A stretch of DNA of 64,000 nt, from positions 24,500,390-24,564,389 of the forward strand of contig NC_134016.1 in the NCBI RefSeq assembly GCF_040712315.1. The letters are read 5' to 3'. This document shows, piece after piece, positions 11,030 through 23,914 of this stretch. The DNA is from Castanea sativa (taxonomy: Eukaryota; Streptophyta; Magnoliopsida; Fagales; Fagaceae). Made by a program: the position numbers and the translations under genes. Below the pieces are notes generated by a model that was given only the letters and a program-made list of their open reading frames with translations, had not been told where the DNA came from and searched no databases. The first letter of the stretch is position 1, and each line of letters opens with the position of its first letter.

Positions 11030-11725
11030 TTCTATTGTAACGCTTAATTTAATATTACTTTATTTATACATTGTTAATTAGGCAGTATTTAATCTTTATA
11101 GAGTTACCAAAACATTCAAGTCAGTACATCAAAAAATATAGCATAAACCCCACACTTTGCCTAAACAATCTCAAAAAATATACCCGCATCAACTTATACA
11201 AAATTGTATAAAATAAAATTTTAGCTACAATAATTTTGCAAATATACATAGTTACTATTTATATGTAAATTCATTTTTTAACATTTTCTTTACTCAGAGA
11301 AAGATTATTTGGGAAAATAATAATAAAATTGATAAATACTAACTCAATTAATATCTCTTAATGTTTCTAATAGAGATGTTGACTATATCAATTGAAATTT
11401 GTTATAAAAAAAATCTATAAAACTACTAAGTGTAACACACAACTCGTGTGATATGCTGAATTTATGATATTATGTTATGCAAAAATATATCCTTAAATTT
11501 TTGGCATAAAACAAACATGTATGAAAAATTCTTCTTGAAACAGGAAAAAATAGTGTTCATTCTTCTCACATTATAAATTTATAATGAACCTTACTATAAA
11601 TTGAATTAGTAGACTTTATTGAAAGAAAAAAAATACCATTTTTTATATTTTATAAATACCTAAAAGTTACTTTTCAAAATGCTGATAAGAGATTTTAAAC
11701 CCAAATAAAAAGGAAGATGGGACAT
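10618..11725. other. AT-rich intergenic sequence with an ATT repeat
   Basis: An (ATT)n tract of about 50 bp lies at 10979-11030. The region 10774-10935 is less AT-rich and contains GTGTGGGTTC and CCCACACCCCGTGTGG, perhaps part of another repeat, but I could not define ends. No gene was found. Confidence 0.6.
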
Positions 11726-12047
11726 TCAGGTGGCGTTTGGATCTAGATTATTGTGTCCACATTTTCCCTCAAATGCGTTTCAAAATTTTTTTTTCCTAAA
11801 CAGTGCCTCTTGCACTGTTCATTGTCCATGAACAAGGCAAGAGGCTTATGAACCATGCTAAGCTGGCGTTTCAAGCATTTTTTTTTTTTAGCTGTGATTT
11901 TTGACTTTTTTGCACACCAGTGAGTCCTGTGCACTGTTCACGGGACCCACACCAGAAAAGGATGAGGTAACAGTCTTTCCTACTCAAATGGCTATGATCC
12001 AGCCAGTCTCATATGAAGGTCTTGAGGGCCTTCAAATCAAAGCATTT

Positions 12048-12167
12048 CGAGAAGATGAAAAACCTTGCTATGAAGGAAAATCATCCTCTGGCCATATATG
12101 GTGGGATGTTTGAAAGTCTTGCAAGGTTGACATTTGTGATCATAAGGCAATAGATACCGTAAACAAA
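12048..12167 (+). repeat. Rearranged copies of segments A and B (left)
   Basis: Segment A (12048-12112) is repeated at 13428-13492, and segment B (12113-12167) at 13294-13348, each with only a few differences. On the left the order is A then B, directly joined. On the right it is B, an 80-bp spacer, then A. The cargo has therefore been shuffled, not simply duplicated in tandem. Confidence 0.8.
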
Positions 12168-13293
12168 ATATTTATTTTCTCGAGGGAAAATCTCCTTGAA
12201 TCACTTTTCTCACTGGATGATGATTACTCTCCCCAAGCCTTGGCAGTCATGGCTTATTCTACCTCAGAAGATAACTCTAATTATATAAGATATGAACATG
12301 TTGGCCATAAACTCTGATCCCCCAAACCCAATTTCATCATTCCTTAAAACTCTAACTCTTCAAGAATCAACAGAACATTTTGTCCTCCCAGTCATTGATG
12401 ACACAGATCTAGATTTGTTTGGCCTTGAATTAGACGGATTATTTATGACAGATCCAAAGGTGGAAGAAGAAGATGGTGTCCTTCATCCTGAACAACCTCC
12501 ACCACCACCAATATTTCCTCCACCACCTTTCATCCCTGACCACCACACAAGATTAACTTACTCATCAACCACAGATTCAAAGCACTTGTTTACCATTGAT
12601 AACAGTCCTCCTTCAAAATGGCATGATGAGATTTTTAACATGTATTCATGATGTACAGCTGAACTCCAAACCCCAAATAATACTGTTGCACAGATCATTG
12701 CCAAGTTTGTCGCAAGACTTACAGGAAGATTGAGACAATGGTGGATCAATCTTGGAGAATACAGGCAAAGACAAGCAGCCCAGTGCAACACTCTAGAAGA
12801 TTTTTTCACTATTATTCATAGTGAATTTCTTGGTTCACTGGCCCATTACACTGAAGTGGCAAGAGAAGAATTTTTACTGATAAAATGTTGCTCTTTTGAA
12901 AGAAAAGATCTGGAGAAACATTTTGACAGAATGTCAAGCAGATACTACTCTTTTAATGGAATGGATGATGTCAATTCCAAGCACACTTTTCTTAACTCTT
13001 TCCCAGAACCATTAGGAGATGAAACTCTCCGCATAATGAACCTTCAAAAAATCACTTTGCAGCAAGCCTCTTTGGGAGAAATCTATCAACATGTGCTAAT
13101 TGCTCTTGAAAAACTCTGCAATCAAAAAAAGTTTCTTCCAGAAATTGACAAGGTCCACAGCAAGCTTAAGGACAATTGTAAAAGGAAAGATTTGCAAATC
13201 AAGTGCTATGACAAAAATTATGCTTGTCCAATTAAGAGAAGAGATCATTTCAAAAAGTACTCTTGGAAGAAGAGACATTATCAACAGAAGAAG

Positions 13294-13492
13294 AAAGTCT
13301 TGCAAGGTTGACATTTGTGATCATAAGGCAATAGATACGGTAAACAAACCTAATGTAGGGAAAGTAAAAAAGTCCACATTAGTGGCTTTGTTGAAAAGTC
13401 CACAATAGTGGTTTCTGACTTAGTGTTCGAGAAGATGGAAAACCTTGCTATGAAGGAAAATCATTCTGTGGCCATATATGGTGGGATGTTTG
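13294..13492 (+). repeat. Rearranged copies of segments B and A (right)
   Basis: Segment B (13294-13348) and segment A (13428-13492) are the partners of the left copies at 12113-12167 and 12048-12112. The spacer between them includes a short internal repeat around AAAAGTCCACA (near 13366 and 13394). Confidence 0.8.
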
Positions 13493-14123
13493 TGACTGTG
13501 CTGATTGTCAAGAAGAAAAAGTCTTTGAAGAAAAGCAGAAAAGACGAAAGAAAAGATCTTCCCAGCAGCTTCTTAAAGAAAGATATGAGGTAGGAGATCC
13601 AGAAGTTGACCTCCTTGAAGAACCCTGTGGAAAGTTTGATTACTATGTCTTCTATCCCAGAACCAATAAGCAAAAAACTCCATCCCTTTCCCCATGCAGA
13701 GAAAATCATGATTAAAACCAACAAAACCAAAAACCATCACTAATTCTATATTACCAGAAAGTCCTCCCCCAAATACCAAAAAGTCAACCCAAGCCTATCA
13801 GTCAAACTCATACACAAAAGATCTTACCTTATTATATATTTGACTATACTTCACCTACTATTCACAAAGCTTTTAATTTTCAGTTGTATCCAACCCTCAC
13901 TCAACTCCTTGAATTATTTACCCCCAAAATAGATGACGCGTAGCGGACGCGCAAAGGCATTGACCTTGACCAAACTCAGCGCTCTCAATTTTAATAGAAG
14001 CAGGTCATGCAGCAGGTTACTCGTTTCTCCCGAATTCAAAATTACTGTTTTCTCTCTGCATTTAAAGATATGTTGTTTTTTTCCTAACACCACGAGACAA
14101 AACACACATAACACAAAGGTTGA

Positions 14124-14179
14124 AGAAAGAAAGAAAGAAAGAAAGAAAGAGAAATAGAGAGAGAGAGAGAGAGAGAGAG
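14124..14179. repeat. (AAAG)n/(GA)n tract in the annexin 5' leader
   Basis: A purine microsatellite that ends 9 bp before the annexin start codon, hence probably in the 5' untranslated region. GA-rich leaders can bind GAGA-type plant BPC factors; that role here is only possible. Confidence 0.7.
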
Positions 14180-14188
14180 CACAAATCA

Positions 14189-17100
14189 ATGTCGACGCTA
14201 AGCGTTCCTCCAGTTCCAACCTCCCCAAGAGACGACGCTATTGCACTTTACCGTGCTTTCAAGGGTACTACTCTCTCTCTTTGAAATTTCTATACAAACA
14301 TGCTTTTACTACTTGTTTGGTCCAACGTTGTAAATCCTCCACCAAAAAAAAAAAAAACATGAATTCCGTAACACTTATATACTAAGTTGCTTCAATCTTG
14401 TGAGTCTTTCATTTCAAGCCTATGAATAATATTTGGTTCAAAAGGGTCATATCACATGTGTCATCCCAATGTCCCTCTCAACTAATTTACCAAAAAAAAT
14501 TTCATTTAGTTAAAAAAATAAATGTGCCCATCTCCACTGTACATCTCAACTTGTCCAGATAAACTAATCCTGTAAGTATACATGAAGCGAGGCAGGGCTG
14601 AGAAGTATTTCAAACTTGTTTTTAAGGCAAGCTGAGGTGTGTTGTAAAATAGGTTGGTAAAATAGATAAGGTAGCGTTTAAAAATGCAATTTTTTTTTTC
14701 ATCCCCATATGCTAAAGCTTGCATATATGCAACTTTATTGCAAATTTTTTTAAATATGCAAACTCGGATGGAGTGAATTTTTGCTATCTTAGGTTGTAAA
14801 ATAGCAACTTAGGGTGTTTACACCCCCAATGCCAGTGCTTAAGGCCAAGCTCCCACAAATCTATATTATTAAGCTTCATGGTGATTTTCTACCTTAGGCT
14901 TTGGATTTTTTCCCAGCAGATAAAAAATACACTAAAGACCTAGTCACATTGTTGACTGTTACTTGATTTGATTCTTTTACTTTAAAAAAAAAAATATATA
15001 TGAAGGTTTAAAATTTTAATCTTCCTCTTCTTTCAACCAAATGGAGACTAGGGGAAGAAAATAAAATAAAATTTTTTTTTTTGAAGCATTAAGGAAAATA
15101 AGTGTGTAATAGAAACGCATATATGGTGTTTGGGCAAATCGCATAAAAAATAATTTATTTTTAATTTTTAATTTTTAAGAAAGTGAGGCATATCATGTTA
15201 TGATAATTGACTTGAAACATTGGAAAAGTTGCCTCCGAATATGATTTAATCAACCCATCTGCTTTTATGCTGTGACAATTAGAGTTTGTTTCGACACTGC
15301 TATTAGTCAGTGTACCTTGCAGATGATTGTGGAATGTGTACAAGCTCAAATAAGCTAGATTAAAACAATATTGATCTGTTTTGGGGGTGAAATCAGTTTA
15401 GTTGACTATTAATTGACTAGCCTTTACATTAAAGATTAATATGAGAAGGGACCAGGACAACTCTCTTGACTTCGTCCCAAATCTGGGAATAAGCTTGACT
15501 TCATCAGGACTGGCAGGGTTCTTGGGTATGGGGACTCCTGTTGTGTATTCCAGCCATTGAAAAAAAAAATTCCATTAATATGAAAGGAAAGAAGTTGATA
15601 TTTTCTGCATAGAAGATAAAGGGTGTGATTTTATTTGCAAGGATTGGAATGCTTTTCCCTTTCCTTTTGCCATGAGGTCTTTTGCCTTGAGAATATTCAA
15701 TATTGTCTCCAAATAGATAAGTTGAAAAGTGGTCTGGTTGGCTGCTGAAAAGATTATGCCGCTGGTTCTGATCACCCAAAGTAACTTTTGGAAGTTCAAT
15801 TTTGATTTTCTGTTGCGATACTTCTAGCGAAGTCATTTAGGAATGTGTAAGTGTTAAGTAGTTATAATCATTATTTCTAAAGCATATATTGAGTGAGAGA
15901 AGCAAAGAAAATCATGTCCTGTGACAGCTTGGAGTGTTTTAGAGAGTCATCTTGCCTTTTATTCTAAGTTGACTTAGTCTGTTACTGAACAAATTCTGAA
16001 ATCTAGTTTGGTCAATGCATAATACATTTAAAAGGTTGATGTATCAATGAGAATGAGTAGAATCATCCTTAAAAATGGTATTAGTTCTAAGCCATTTGTT
16101 TATCACATAAAAAAACTAGGACCAAAAAAGTTGATATGAGAAGAATCTAGCAGTCATAAATTAAGTTGAAAAAAAATTTGTATTGCTACATTATTATCAT
16201 TTAGGCGAGTAGAGTATGTGGTGGCTTATTACCTGAAATTTCTGGGAGTTCCAAAAATTTACAGGGTTGCATCTCTAAAAAGCAAGGCCTACTATAATAT
16301 TTGCTTACAACAATGTCAAAAAAATCACATCAAGACAACCGTGCACAGCCAAAGTTCTTGTATCATGTAGGCAGGTTAATTTCTGTTTAGGTTTGCTTAT
16401 TTTGTAACCTAGAGTCAGGGAAAATTGTGAACCTCTGGTTGTTGGGAAAGGATTATGAGGCTTTCTGATCTATTGAGGATTAATTAGGTGAAGGTTCAAT
16501 GGTTCAAAATTCTTTTGGAAGCAAAGCTAATTTGAGGACACTGTTAGAACAATGGCTTAGGGCTTGGTAGGAAATATTAAGTTGTGCCATAATGCTCTTG
16601 TGCAAGGCAACAGATGTTCACTGCAAGATGGCAAGTTAACATTTATAAGTGGTACTTCTTGGTTAGAAAAATCAAGTTCTGTCACCACTTTCCTACATTT
16701 TGATTTTTTGATTTTTTATTTTTTTTAAATTGATGGTTGAAATATCATCTATTTTTTCTTTGAGTAATCTGCTATGTTTTAACTTTTGGGTTTGTCTCAT
16801 CGACTCTTCTATGTGAAATTTGATGTTTCAAGAAATTTTTGTTATGTGGTACTCATATGTAGTTTTTTTTTCCAGGGTTTGGGTGTGACACGGCAGCAGT
16901 GGTCAATATTCTTGCCCATCGTGATGCAACACAACGTGCTCTCATCCAACAAGAATATAGAGTGATGTATTCTGATGACATTCTTAAACGCTTGTCTTCA
17001 GAGCTTCATGGCAAATTAGAGGTACCAACTATACCTACTCGGCTACTCATGACTTGTTGAAAGATCTATGGAGCATATATACTTTCTAATCACTTTTTTT

Positions 17101-20100
17101 CTTTTTATTAACTATTCATTTGATTTGTTTCTGACTCAACAACTTGAGAGAGTTGCAGATGATTGTATTTAGCAATAAAGTCTTCCAAAGCAATACATTG
17201 TTTAACTATTATATTTTTAAACTCCTGTTTATCTTACATTCCTGCATTTATCAGACGTCAGTTCTGCTCTGGATGCATGATCCGGTGGCACGAGATGCAA
17301 TAGTTGTCAAGCAGGGATTAAGTTCAGAGACAAAGAATCTTCAAGCTGCCACTGAAGTAATATGTTCTCGTACGCCATCCCAGATACAATGTTTTAAACA
17401 ACTATATCATTCTAGATTTGGGGTTCCCCTTGAACATGATATTGAAATGCAAGCCTCTGGAGATCATAAAAAGGTAACTTTTTCTCTATGCATTTTTCAA
17501 TTTTTCTTTAGCATTTCTTAATGTTAGTTTCCATGTTTGAAAGAAATTTTGACATTCTCACTTTTACCTAAGGACATTCATGAATAATTTTTCCCTTTCC
17601 TTTTTGTTTTTTTGGGTGTGTATGTGTGTGTGTTTTGAGGGGGAGGGGGTTCATAATGTGTTGATGCCATGTAGACTTCTATGTGTTGACATGGAATTTG
17701 ATCATATCTACCTGTATGTAACTGCAACTTGATATTGGCTACATGATCTGGCACCATGTATTGCAAGAAAAGGATGCTCTAAACGGCTGAATAGTGTACA
17801 TTTTCATATTACTTATATTCTTAGTTTGTGACATGATAGTTTGAAGGCATATTTATAAAGCCCTGGAGCTGACCTACAGATATTTAAATTGCCAAATGTA
17901 TCATTGAATGTTACATGGCCTTATGTCATACTGTAAGATCTGTGTATGATGGCCCTAAGCAATTGCTATGTACATTGAAGATGAGGCTCTCAAAAGTCAG
18001 AAACAGGTCAATAATAAAGTCATATATTGCATCTGTTGCTGAATCTTGAAATGGATGAATTCTTTGTTGTGACTTGATTTGCAGAGCTGCAGATGAGATA
18101 GAAAATTGGAATTTGGAATGTTTGACGACTGATGAGTCTTGTTATAAGCTTTAGGCGCACTTAAGCACAAAATCCTATTAGAGCCTACACAGAAAGTGCA
18201 AGCACATCCTTGTTTGAAGTACTTTTTTGAAGTATTTAATGACTTTTTCTACGTAGTAATATTTGTAATATACAATCAAAATAAGTTTTAAAATTTTAAA
18301 TAGTAATATGTAGCCTATTAGATCAAATGATTGGAGTGGTGCAATTGCACAAAGGTTGTCACTTCAAATTTTAAATCCAACAATGGCTATTTCAATTTCT
18401 TATATTTTCTATATAGTAAATTTGAAAAAATAATAATCAATGGACAACATGATAATCAACTAATCATATTCAATTTAAAGGTAACATTTTAGGAAATTGT
18501 CTGTGTTTTACAAAATTTGGACAGCTATAATAGCAATGATCAAAATGAAGTACATGGCTTAACCAAAACATGACCAAAAGTCAGAGATCATCAAGCACTA
18601 AAATACTAAAATGTAATTACTAATTGAAAGGGTTTATGGGAAAAATATGAAAGAAAGAAATAAAAGCACACTTTTTGGGCTTTGGGATTTTCCAAAAGGG
18701 GCAAAAGTGCACACTTGATGTGCGCTTCATTGAATGCTCCTTGCGTTTTGGGTTTTACACTTCATGCTTTAGGAGTGCTAGGTGCAATTATAACAACGTT
18801 ACTGACTTATAGTATAGTAGTATATATCTAACATCTGTTATATGAGGGGTGGCTTGATTCATGGTTTGTGATAATAATATGTTCAACCTGAAACTGTGTT
18901 GTGCTTGGCCTTTCAATGTCTAATTTTCGAATTTAAAATATCCCTTTTTAGGATATGAGAGGAAATAAAGTCATCAATATCTTAATGCAAAATATTTGAT
19001 GTAGCTCTTGCTTGCATATGTAAGCACACCCCGTTATGAAGGCCTGGAATTTGACAGAGAGATAGCTGCGAAGGATTCAAAGGCTCTTTTCAAAGCAGGG
19101 GAAAAGAAATTGGGCACTGATGAGAAGACCTTTATCCACATATTCAGTGAACGAAGCAGGGCGCAATTGGCTGCTATAATTTCTGCTTACCATGACATGT
19201 ATGGAAATTCACTTAAAAAGGTATATATATATATATATTTTCTGAGTAATCTTATATTTTTGTTTTTGTTTTTTTTGAATAAAAAAAAAAGATCTTTTGC
19301 CTGAAGGAAAGAAGTGCTTATTCAATCCTGAAATTTAGGTAGTGAAGGGCGAGACATCGGGGCTTTTTGAATATGCTCTCTTGACAATTTTAAGCTGCTC
19401 AGAGAATCCGGCAAGGTTCTTTGCTAAGGTATCATCCCACATTCTGGGTTTAATTGTTGTTTCTCTTTGGTGAATTTGATTACAATGTATAAGTTTATCA
19501 TAATAGTAATTTCACAAACTGGTAGTTTCTTGCTAAGAAGGCAAGGTAAATAGTGCTTTTTGCTATTCAGGTTTTATCATTGCAGTACACATCATTTTGT
19601 GGAAAATAAAAGATGCAATAGTAGAGTTATGTGGTACACGTGTATGAGTGTATCCCTTTATGTTGGATGATTTTAGTACTGTCAACTACTCTAAATTTGA
19701 AGAATAGTAGTTCGGTATGATTTCCTTAATTGAAAAAAAATCCATTTCTAATGTGAAAACCAATGGAAATTAGTTTGGTTTTTGAAGGCATTCCAGCACC
19801 CTAAAATAATGAGGTATGCCAAAGCTTTCACATGTTTTGTGTTCCCTGTGTGGATAAGGCCCATGTTATAGTACGTATACATGGATCAATTTCTAGTTGG
19901 CAGCATCATGATAATTCTATAAAGCTTCTGCATAATTTCCTTTTATTATGAGTTGCCAAATATCCCTCACATTATTCCAATAAATTACAAGTTCTTCCAT
20001 TGTAAAGATTAGAAACCAACAGAACAAAAGTGGACCTAACTCATTGATTTATGACTATATCCACTATTCTGATACTAAAATTAGATAGGAATGAAATTAT

Positions 20101-20481
20101 GCTTAGTCAAACTATTCTCTCTGTTTCCATATGGACCAAATCTCTAGTTTTTCTGAACAACAGGGCTAGGTATGCTTTTACTGATGTGGGATTATGGTAC
20201 TCAAGGACCTATATATCATTTTTATTATTGGCATAAAAATGAAATGGATGCATCCTAACACCTCTAAAATTTTGCAGGTGTTGCATAAGGCTATGATGGG
20301 CTTGGGGACTGATGACACCACCCTTATAAGGGTAATTGTGACAAGGACTGAGATTGATATGCAGTACATAAAAGCTGAATACCTGAAGAAATACAAGAAG
20401 ACATTGAATGATGCAGTCCACTCGGAAACATCAGGCGATTACAGGACTTTTCTTCTTTCTCTTCTGGGTCCCAACCATTAG
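14189..20481 (+). CDS. ANN5: Annexin, D5 type (six exons, 316 aa)
   Basis: Exons: 14189-14264, 16876-17021, 17255-17473, 19005-19220, 19339-19428 and 20278-20481. All introns have GT..AG ends and phases join to one 316-residue frame, the usual length of plant annexins. Four annexin repeats are visible. Repeat 1 carries [17 protein letters not shown], repeat 3 [14 protein letters not shown] and repeat 4 [17 protein letters not shown], which has the type II calcium-binding loop G-X-G-T-D. The C-terminus [13 protein letters not shown] and the motif [12 protein letters not shown] fit the family. Annexins bind acidic phospholipids in a calcium-dependent way on the cytosolic face of membranes. The Arabidopsis D5 member is linked to pollen membrane traffic and actin. 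Similarity is highest to D5 as I remember it; the orthology is an inference. The start is the first ATG after a (GA)n-rich leader and gives a normal N-terminus. An AATAAA lies at 20614-20619. Confidence 0.92.
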
Positions 20482-20613
20482 CCAAATGATAGATGATAAG
20501 TGTTTGTAGGGGATTATGATGATGCTGCTCTATTATGTTGTTAAGTCTTGATGGTATCACCGATTAAACTTACTAAAGTGTGTAAATGGCTAAATATTGT
20601 GTTGGCTGCTTTA

Positions 20614-20619
20614 AATAAA
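20614..20619 (+). terminator. Annexin poly(A) signal
   Basis: A canonical AATAAA lies 133 bp after the stop codon of the annexin gene, in AT-rich sequence. Confidence 0.6.
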
Positions 20620-20639
20620 GAACTTTGAAAATATTTTAG

Positions 20640-22600
20640 AATCATTACATTCACACTCATTTAATTATGCATTTGTTGGAATTTTGCTTGAACTTATACT
20701 AATATTTTGATCTGCTGGGTGGTGATTCTTTTTGGAGATTATCTCTAGGGAAAGGCAGCATAGACAGACAATCCTGAGCTGGGGGTTGTACCATACTAGT
20801 TCAATTCAAATAGGGTATGTTCAATTGTTGACAATTATCTTGAGAGTTATAAGTTCTTAATAATTTAAATTCACAGGAGTTAAATTTTTTGGATATATTT
20901 AGAATTTGAATTTATATCATGTTACAGAAAACACGATATTTAGAATTAAAATTAAAATTGTTAAAAAAAATCTTATGCTCATTAGCTTAGAAACCAATAA
21001 ATTAATAATTTGACCATTATGGACAATTTTGTTAAATAAAAAAATGCCTTTAAACATTTATAAACATTATATTTGGAGGAGAAATAAATATTTTATTTCC
21101 CTGAAATTAACTCTACGTTCTTTGATTAAGAAAGAAAATATAAGTAATTGGATTTGAGCATCATGTTAGTATTTCTCACATATATAGACATTTCCAAGAA
21201 TTGACATTTCTTACCAAAAAAGTGCAAGTTAGAATTCTCACATTTTATGAGAAGTGAAATGTTGGTGGAAATTGTAATTCTCAAGAATTTTGTCAAATGA
21301 AGTATTCAATAAGTCTTGGAAATTGATAGTTCCAGTTCCAAAATTTTACATACCAGACAGACAGATCCTTATAGGAAATCCTAAGAGCTGTTTTGTTTCA
21401 TCTAGTGACCCTTTTTATTAGTTCCTTCAGGGAAGAGTAATTTTTTTTTTTTTTTAGCGGGATGGGGCTGGGGATGGCTGAGCAGGCACTACTTTGCTTT
21501 GAGCTTATTTTTGTTTCATTTTTTTTTTCTCCTGGCGATGTGAACTGAAGGACATGTATTGAACATTTAACCATGGTTCTAACAATGTTTTGATTTCGTG
21601 CGTGTCCCACTTAATTCCTAGCTATGCAAAATCAAGATAAATCACACGAGATTCTTTTTCATTTTTTTTTAATCTTTTTCTTTGCTTTTGAAATTTCATA
21701 TGGGATCATGAAGGAATAAACCTTCACCACATGCAAGCAAACACACGGTTGATACTCGAAGAACTTGCCAAAATACTCAAAACTTACGGGGTAATTGAAT
21801 TTTGAACTTCCAGGGAAAACAGTTGTCTACTCCCAGAAAAGACAATTTGTTTATCTTGCTGAAATATACTATTTATAATTTTTGTCTTATCATGCTACTA
21901 GTACTTACCAAAAAAGTAGTCATAAGGTTTCTAGAAAATTTTTTTTTTTATTTAATTTTTTTAGAAACAAACTAATTTCTAAGCTAGACACACACATGCA
22001 CATTTTAATTACACTCTCTAACACATTAGTCAATAGTCATAAGGTTTCTAGAAACAGATAACAAAGGCTAATTACATTTGTCAACAGGTCTGAAGCCTCA
22101 CTGTACAGAAAATTGCTGCCAACAGATCTGTAAGCTCCGAGAATGGAGGCTTTGTGAAGCGAGTTTCACTCCAATAATCAGCTGTAAGGAGCACATTGTT
22201 TCCAGCAAAGATTCCAATGTCACTTGTAAAAACAGAAAACCATTATGGTACGTTAGCTCTATTACTAAGTTAAACATTTAAATCCATATGACACTACAAA
22301 GATATATATTTTTCAATTTTCAACAATTGAAACTGTTGAAAAAAGTACTAAAAATAGTAGAAAAAAGTATTTTTCAAAAGTGGAAATGATCGTCGAAAAT
22401 CGTCACGAAAAACTAATTAAAAGAAGTTACATGTCAAACTATTCACGTATCAACACAAAGCATGCATACCAAAGGACAACATATTTCCCAAGAATTCAAA
22501 TAGTTCAAAGTTTTCAAAATTGACTAATTAAACCAAAAAAAGAAAAAAGAAAACTAAAACACCAGTCTAATTCTAATATGCTTCCTACTTCTCAAATTGC
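20640..22600. other. Intergenic sequence, no gene seen
   Basis: AT-rich sequence with only short chance ORFs. A 20-base direct repeat around GTCATAAGGTTTCTAGAAA occurs near 21919 and 22037. No terminal repeats could be paired. Confidence 0.6.
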
Positions 22601-22604
22601 ATTA

Positions 22605-23475
22605 CGCTATGTTTGTTTCGCTGGAAAATATTCTGTAAAGATAGTTTTCCACATTTTCTAGTGTTTGGTAGCACAAAAAACTGGTCAACGGAAAATTATT
22701 TTTAGTCAATGGAAAATCCCAATAAAAATAGGTTGTTTTCTATAAGTTGTTTTCCAAAATTTTTTTTTGGAAAACAATTTCTCTCATGATACGCTCTCTT
22801 ACTTTTTCTCTCTTCCCTTTTCTTTTTCTTTCCTCACACCCTCACTGTTACTAACTCTGGCCTCCCTTCTTCTATAGATCTCTCTCTCTCTCTCTTCATG
22901 TTTCTCTTCCCCTTTATAACACAATTCTTTGATTAGATTTTTTTTCCCTCATTGCTCAGTAATTATTTCATTTATTTCTGCCAAAATCCCAATTCATTAC
23001 TTTGAATTTCAAACTTAATTTTATTTTTTTCTCTAAGAAATTTTTGGTTTGATGGATTCTAGGTAGTTCTTTTTTGCACATAAAAGTGCTAAAAAAATAA
23101 TAAATAAAAAAGAAGAAGAATGAATGAATGAATGAATGAAGTAAAAGACGAAAATTTTAAACATAGTGCCGGCTCTAAATTGCTTTTACATAGGATAATC
23201 TTTACAGTAAATTAATAATATTGTTATATAATGAATGATAATTGTTTAGGGAAAATGTATTTTTTGGTAGATACATTATGTAGATACTATGTAGTGAGAA
23301 TAAACTATGTAGATACATTATATAAATACATAATTTTGAGTAATATTAAAAACTTGTAGTTGGCAATAGTAGACAATTAGTGTACCAGCAACAAGAATAG
23401 TCAATTAAAAGTTATTGTTATTTGTACTTATCAAAGATGTATTCCCATGTCAATTTATGTATATAGACAAATGAT

Positions 23476-23526
<51 letters not shown>

Positions 23527-23914
23527 TTATTTATGTATGTATGTATGTATGGACGTCACTATCCATATATATAAGCAAGATGAGTGGTAGAGATCATGAA
23601 AATTTGACAACTAATTTTGATGGTATCTATTGTCAAAATTTTAGTATGAAAACCAAATTTATTCTTGGTTTTTTATTTATTTTATTTATATTGATTACAT
23701 GAGTTGATTTACACAATACATATGTTTTAAAATACACAAGAAATATAAAAAAAAAAAAATAAAATAAAAATTTGCATACAAAATATCAGAAAACATTCTC
23801 AAGCTCATTTTCAAGGTCGTTACCAAACACTGAAAAATGATACAGTTTTCTAGAAAATGCTATTTAGAAAATGAACCATTTTTCAGAAAACATTTATGCT
23901 GAAACAAACAAATA
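22605..23914. mobile_element. 1.3 kb terminal-inverted-repeat element, copy 1
   Basis: Starts CGCTATGTTTGTTTCGCTGG after TTA and ends with GAAACAAACAAATA, the inverted form of TGTTTGTTTC. It is co-linear with 60504-61822 over its whole length: the same CT-rich block near 22800-22900, the same GAATGAATGAATG, the same (TA)n at 23478-23520, and the same tail AGTATGAAAACCAAATT. No transposase is present. The right boundary is less clean than in copy 2. Confidence 0.7.
23478..23520. repeat. (TA)n microsatellite inside copy 1
   Basis: Dinucleotide tract followed by (TATG)n. The same position is occupied by a (TA)n tract in copy 2 (61402-61452), so the repeat was present in the element before it spread. 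Confidence 0.9.

Larger units (their letters stand above)
11957..13720 (+). pseudogene. Degenerate caulimovirid/retroelement gag fragments
   Basis: The main reading is in frame 1: 12292-12651, a single TGA, then open to 13311. It contains a proline run (PPPPPIFPPPPF), a gag-core motif RLRQWW near 12730, then EKHFDRMSSRYY and a Lys/Arg-rich tail without a complete CCHC knuckle. Sequence just before 12300 continues the same protein in frame 3, so a frameshift lies there. Two flanking pieces carry a different reading with KPCYEGKS and HIWWDV motifs (12048-12112, stopped at once; 13428-13720, longer). No protease or polymerase is present. I assign it to a pararetrovirus-like gag by the QWW-type core. 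A Ty3-type source is possible. Confidence 0.55.
11729..13900. mobile_element. Composite with Tourist-like (family A) ends enclosing pararetroviral gag fragments
   Basis: The left end GGTGGCGTTTGGAT and ~225 bp after it match family A in reversed orientation. The right end reads, on the other strand, GGTTGGATACAACTGAAAA, almost identical to the start of the copy at 62500. Both ends are followed outward by TCA (11726-11728 and 13901-13903), a possible 3-bp target duplication, although this family usually uses TTA/TAA. Between the ends lies 1.9 kb of unrelated, degenerate pararetrovirus-like coding sequence. The simplest reading is a MITE that captured, or was interrupted by, this cargo. The right end lies 288 bp before the annexin start codon. 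Confidence 0.55.

Noticed and set aside
18140..18790. Possible transposon in annexin intron 3 (GGCGCACTTAAGC / GTGCGCTTC words)
   Set aside because: The words suggest paired ends, but neither a clear inverted repeat nor a target duplication could be defined.
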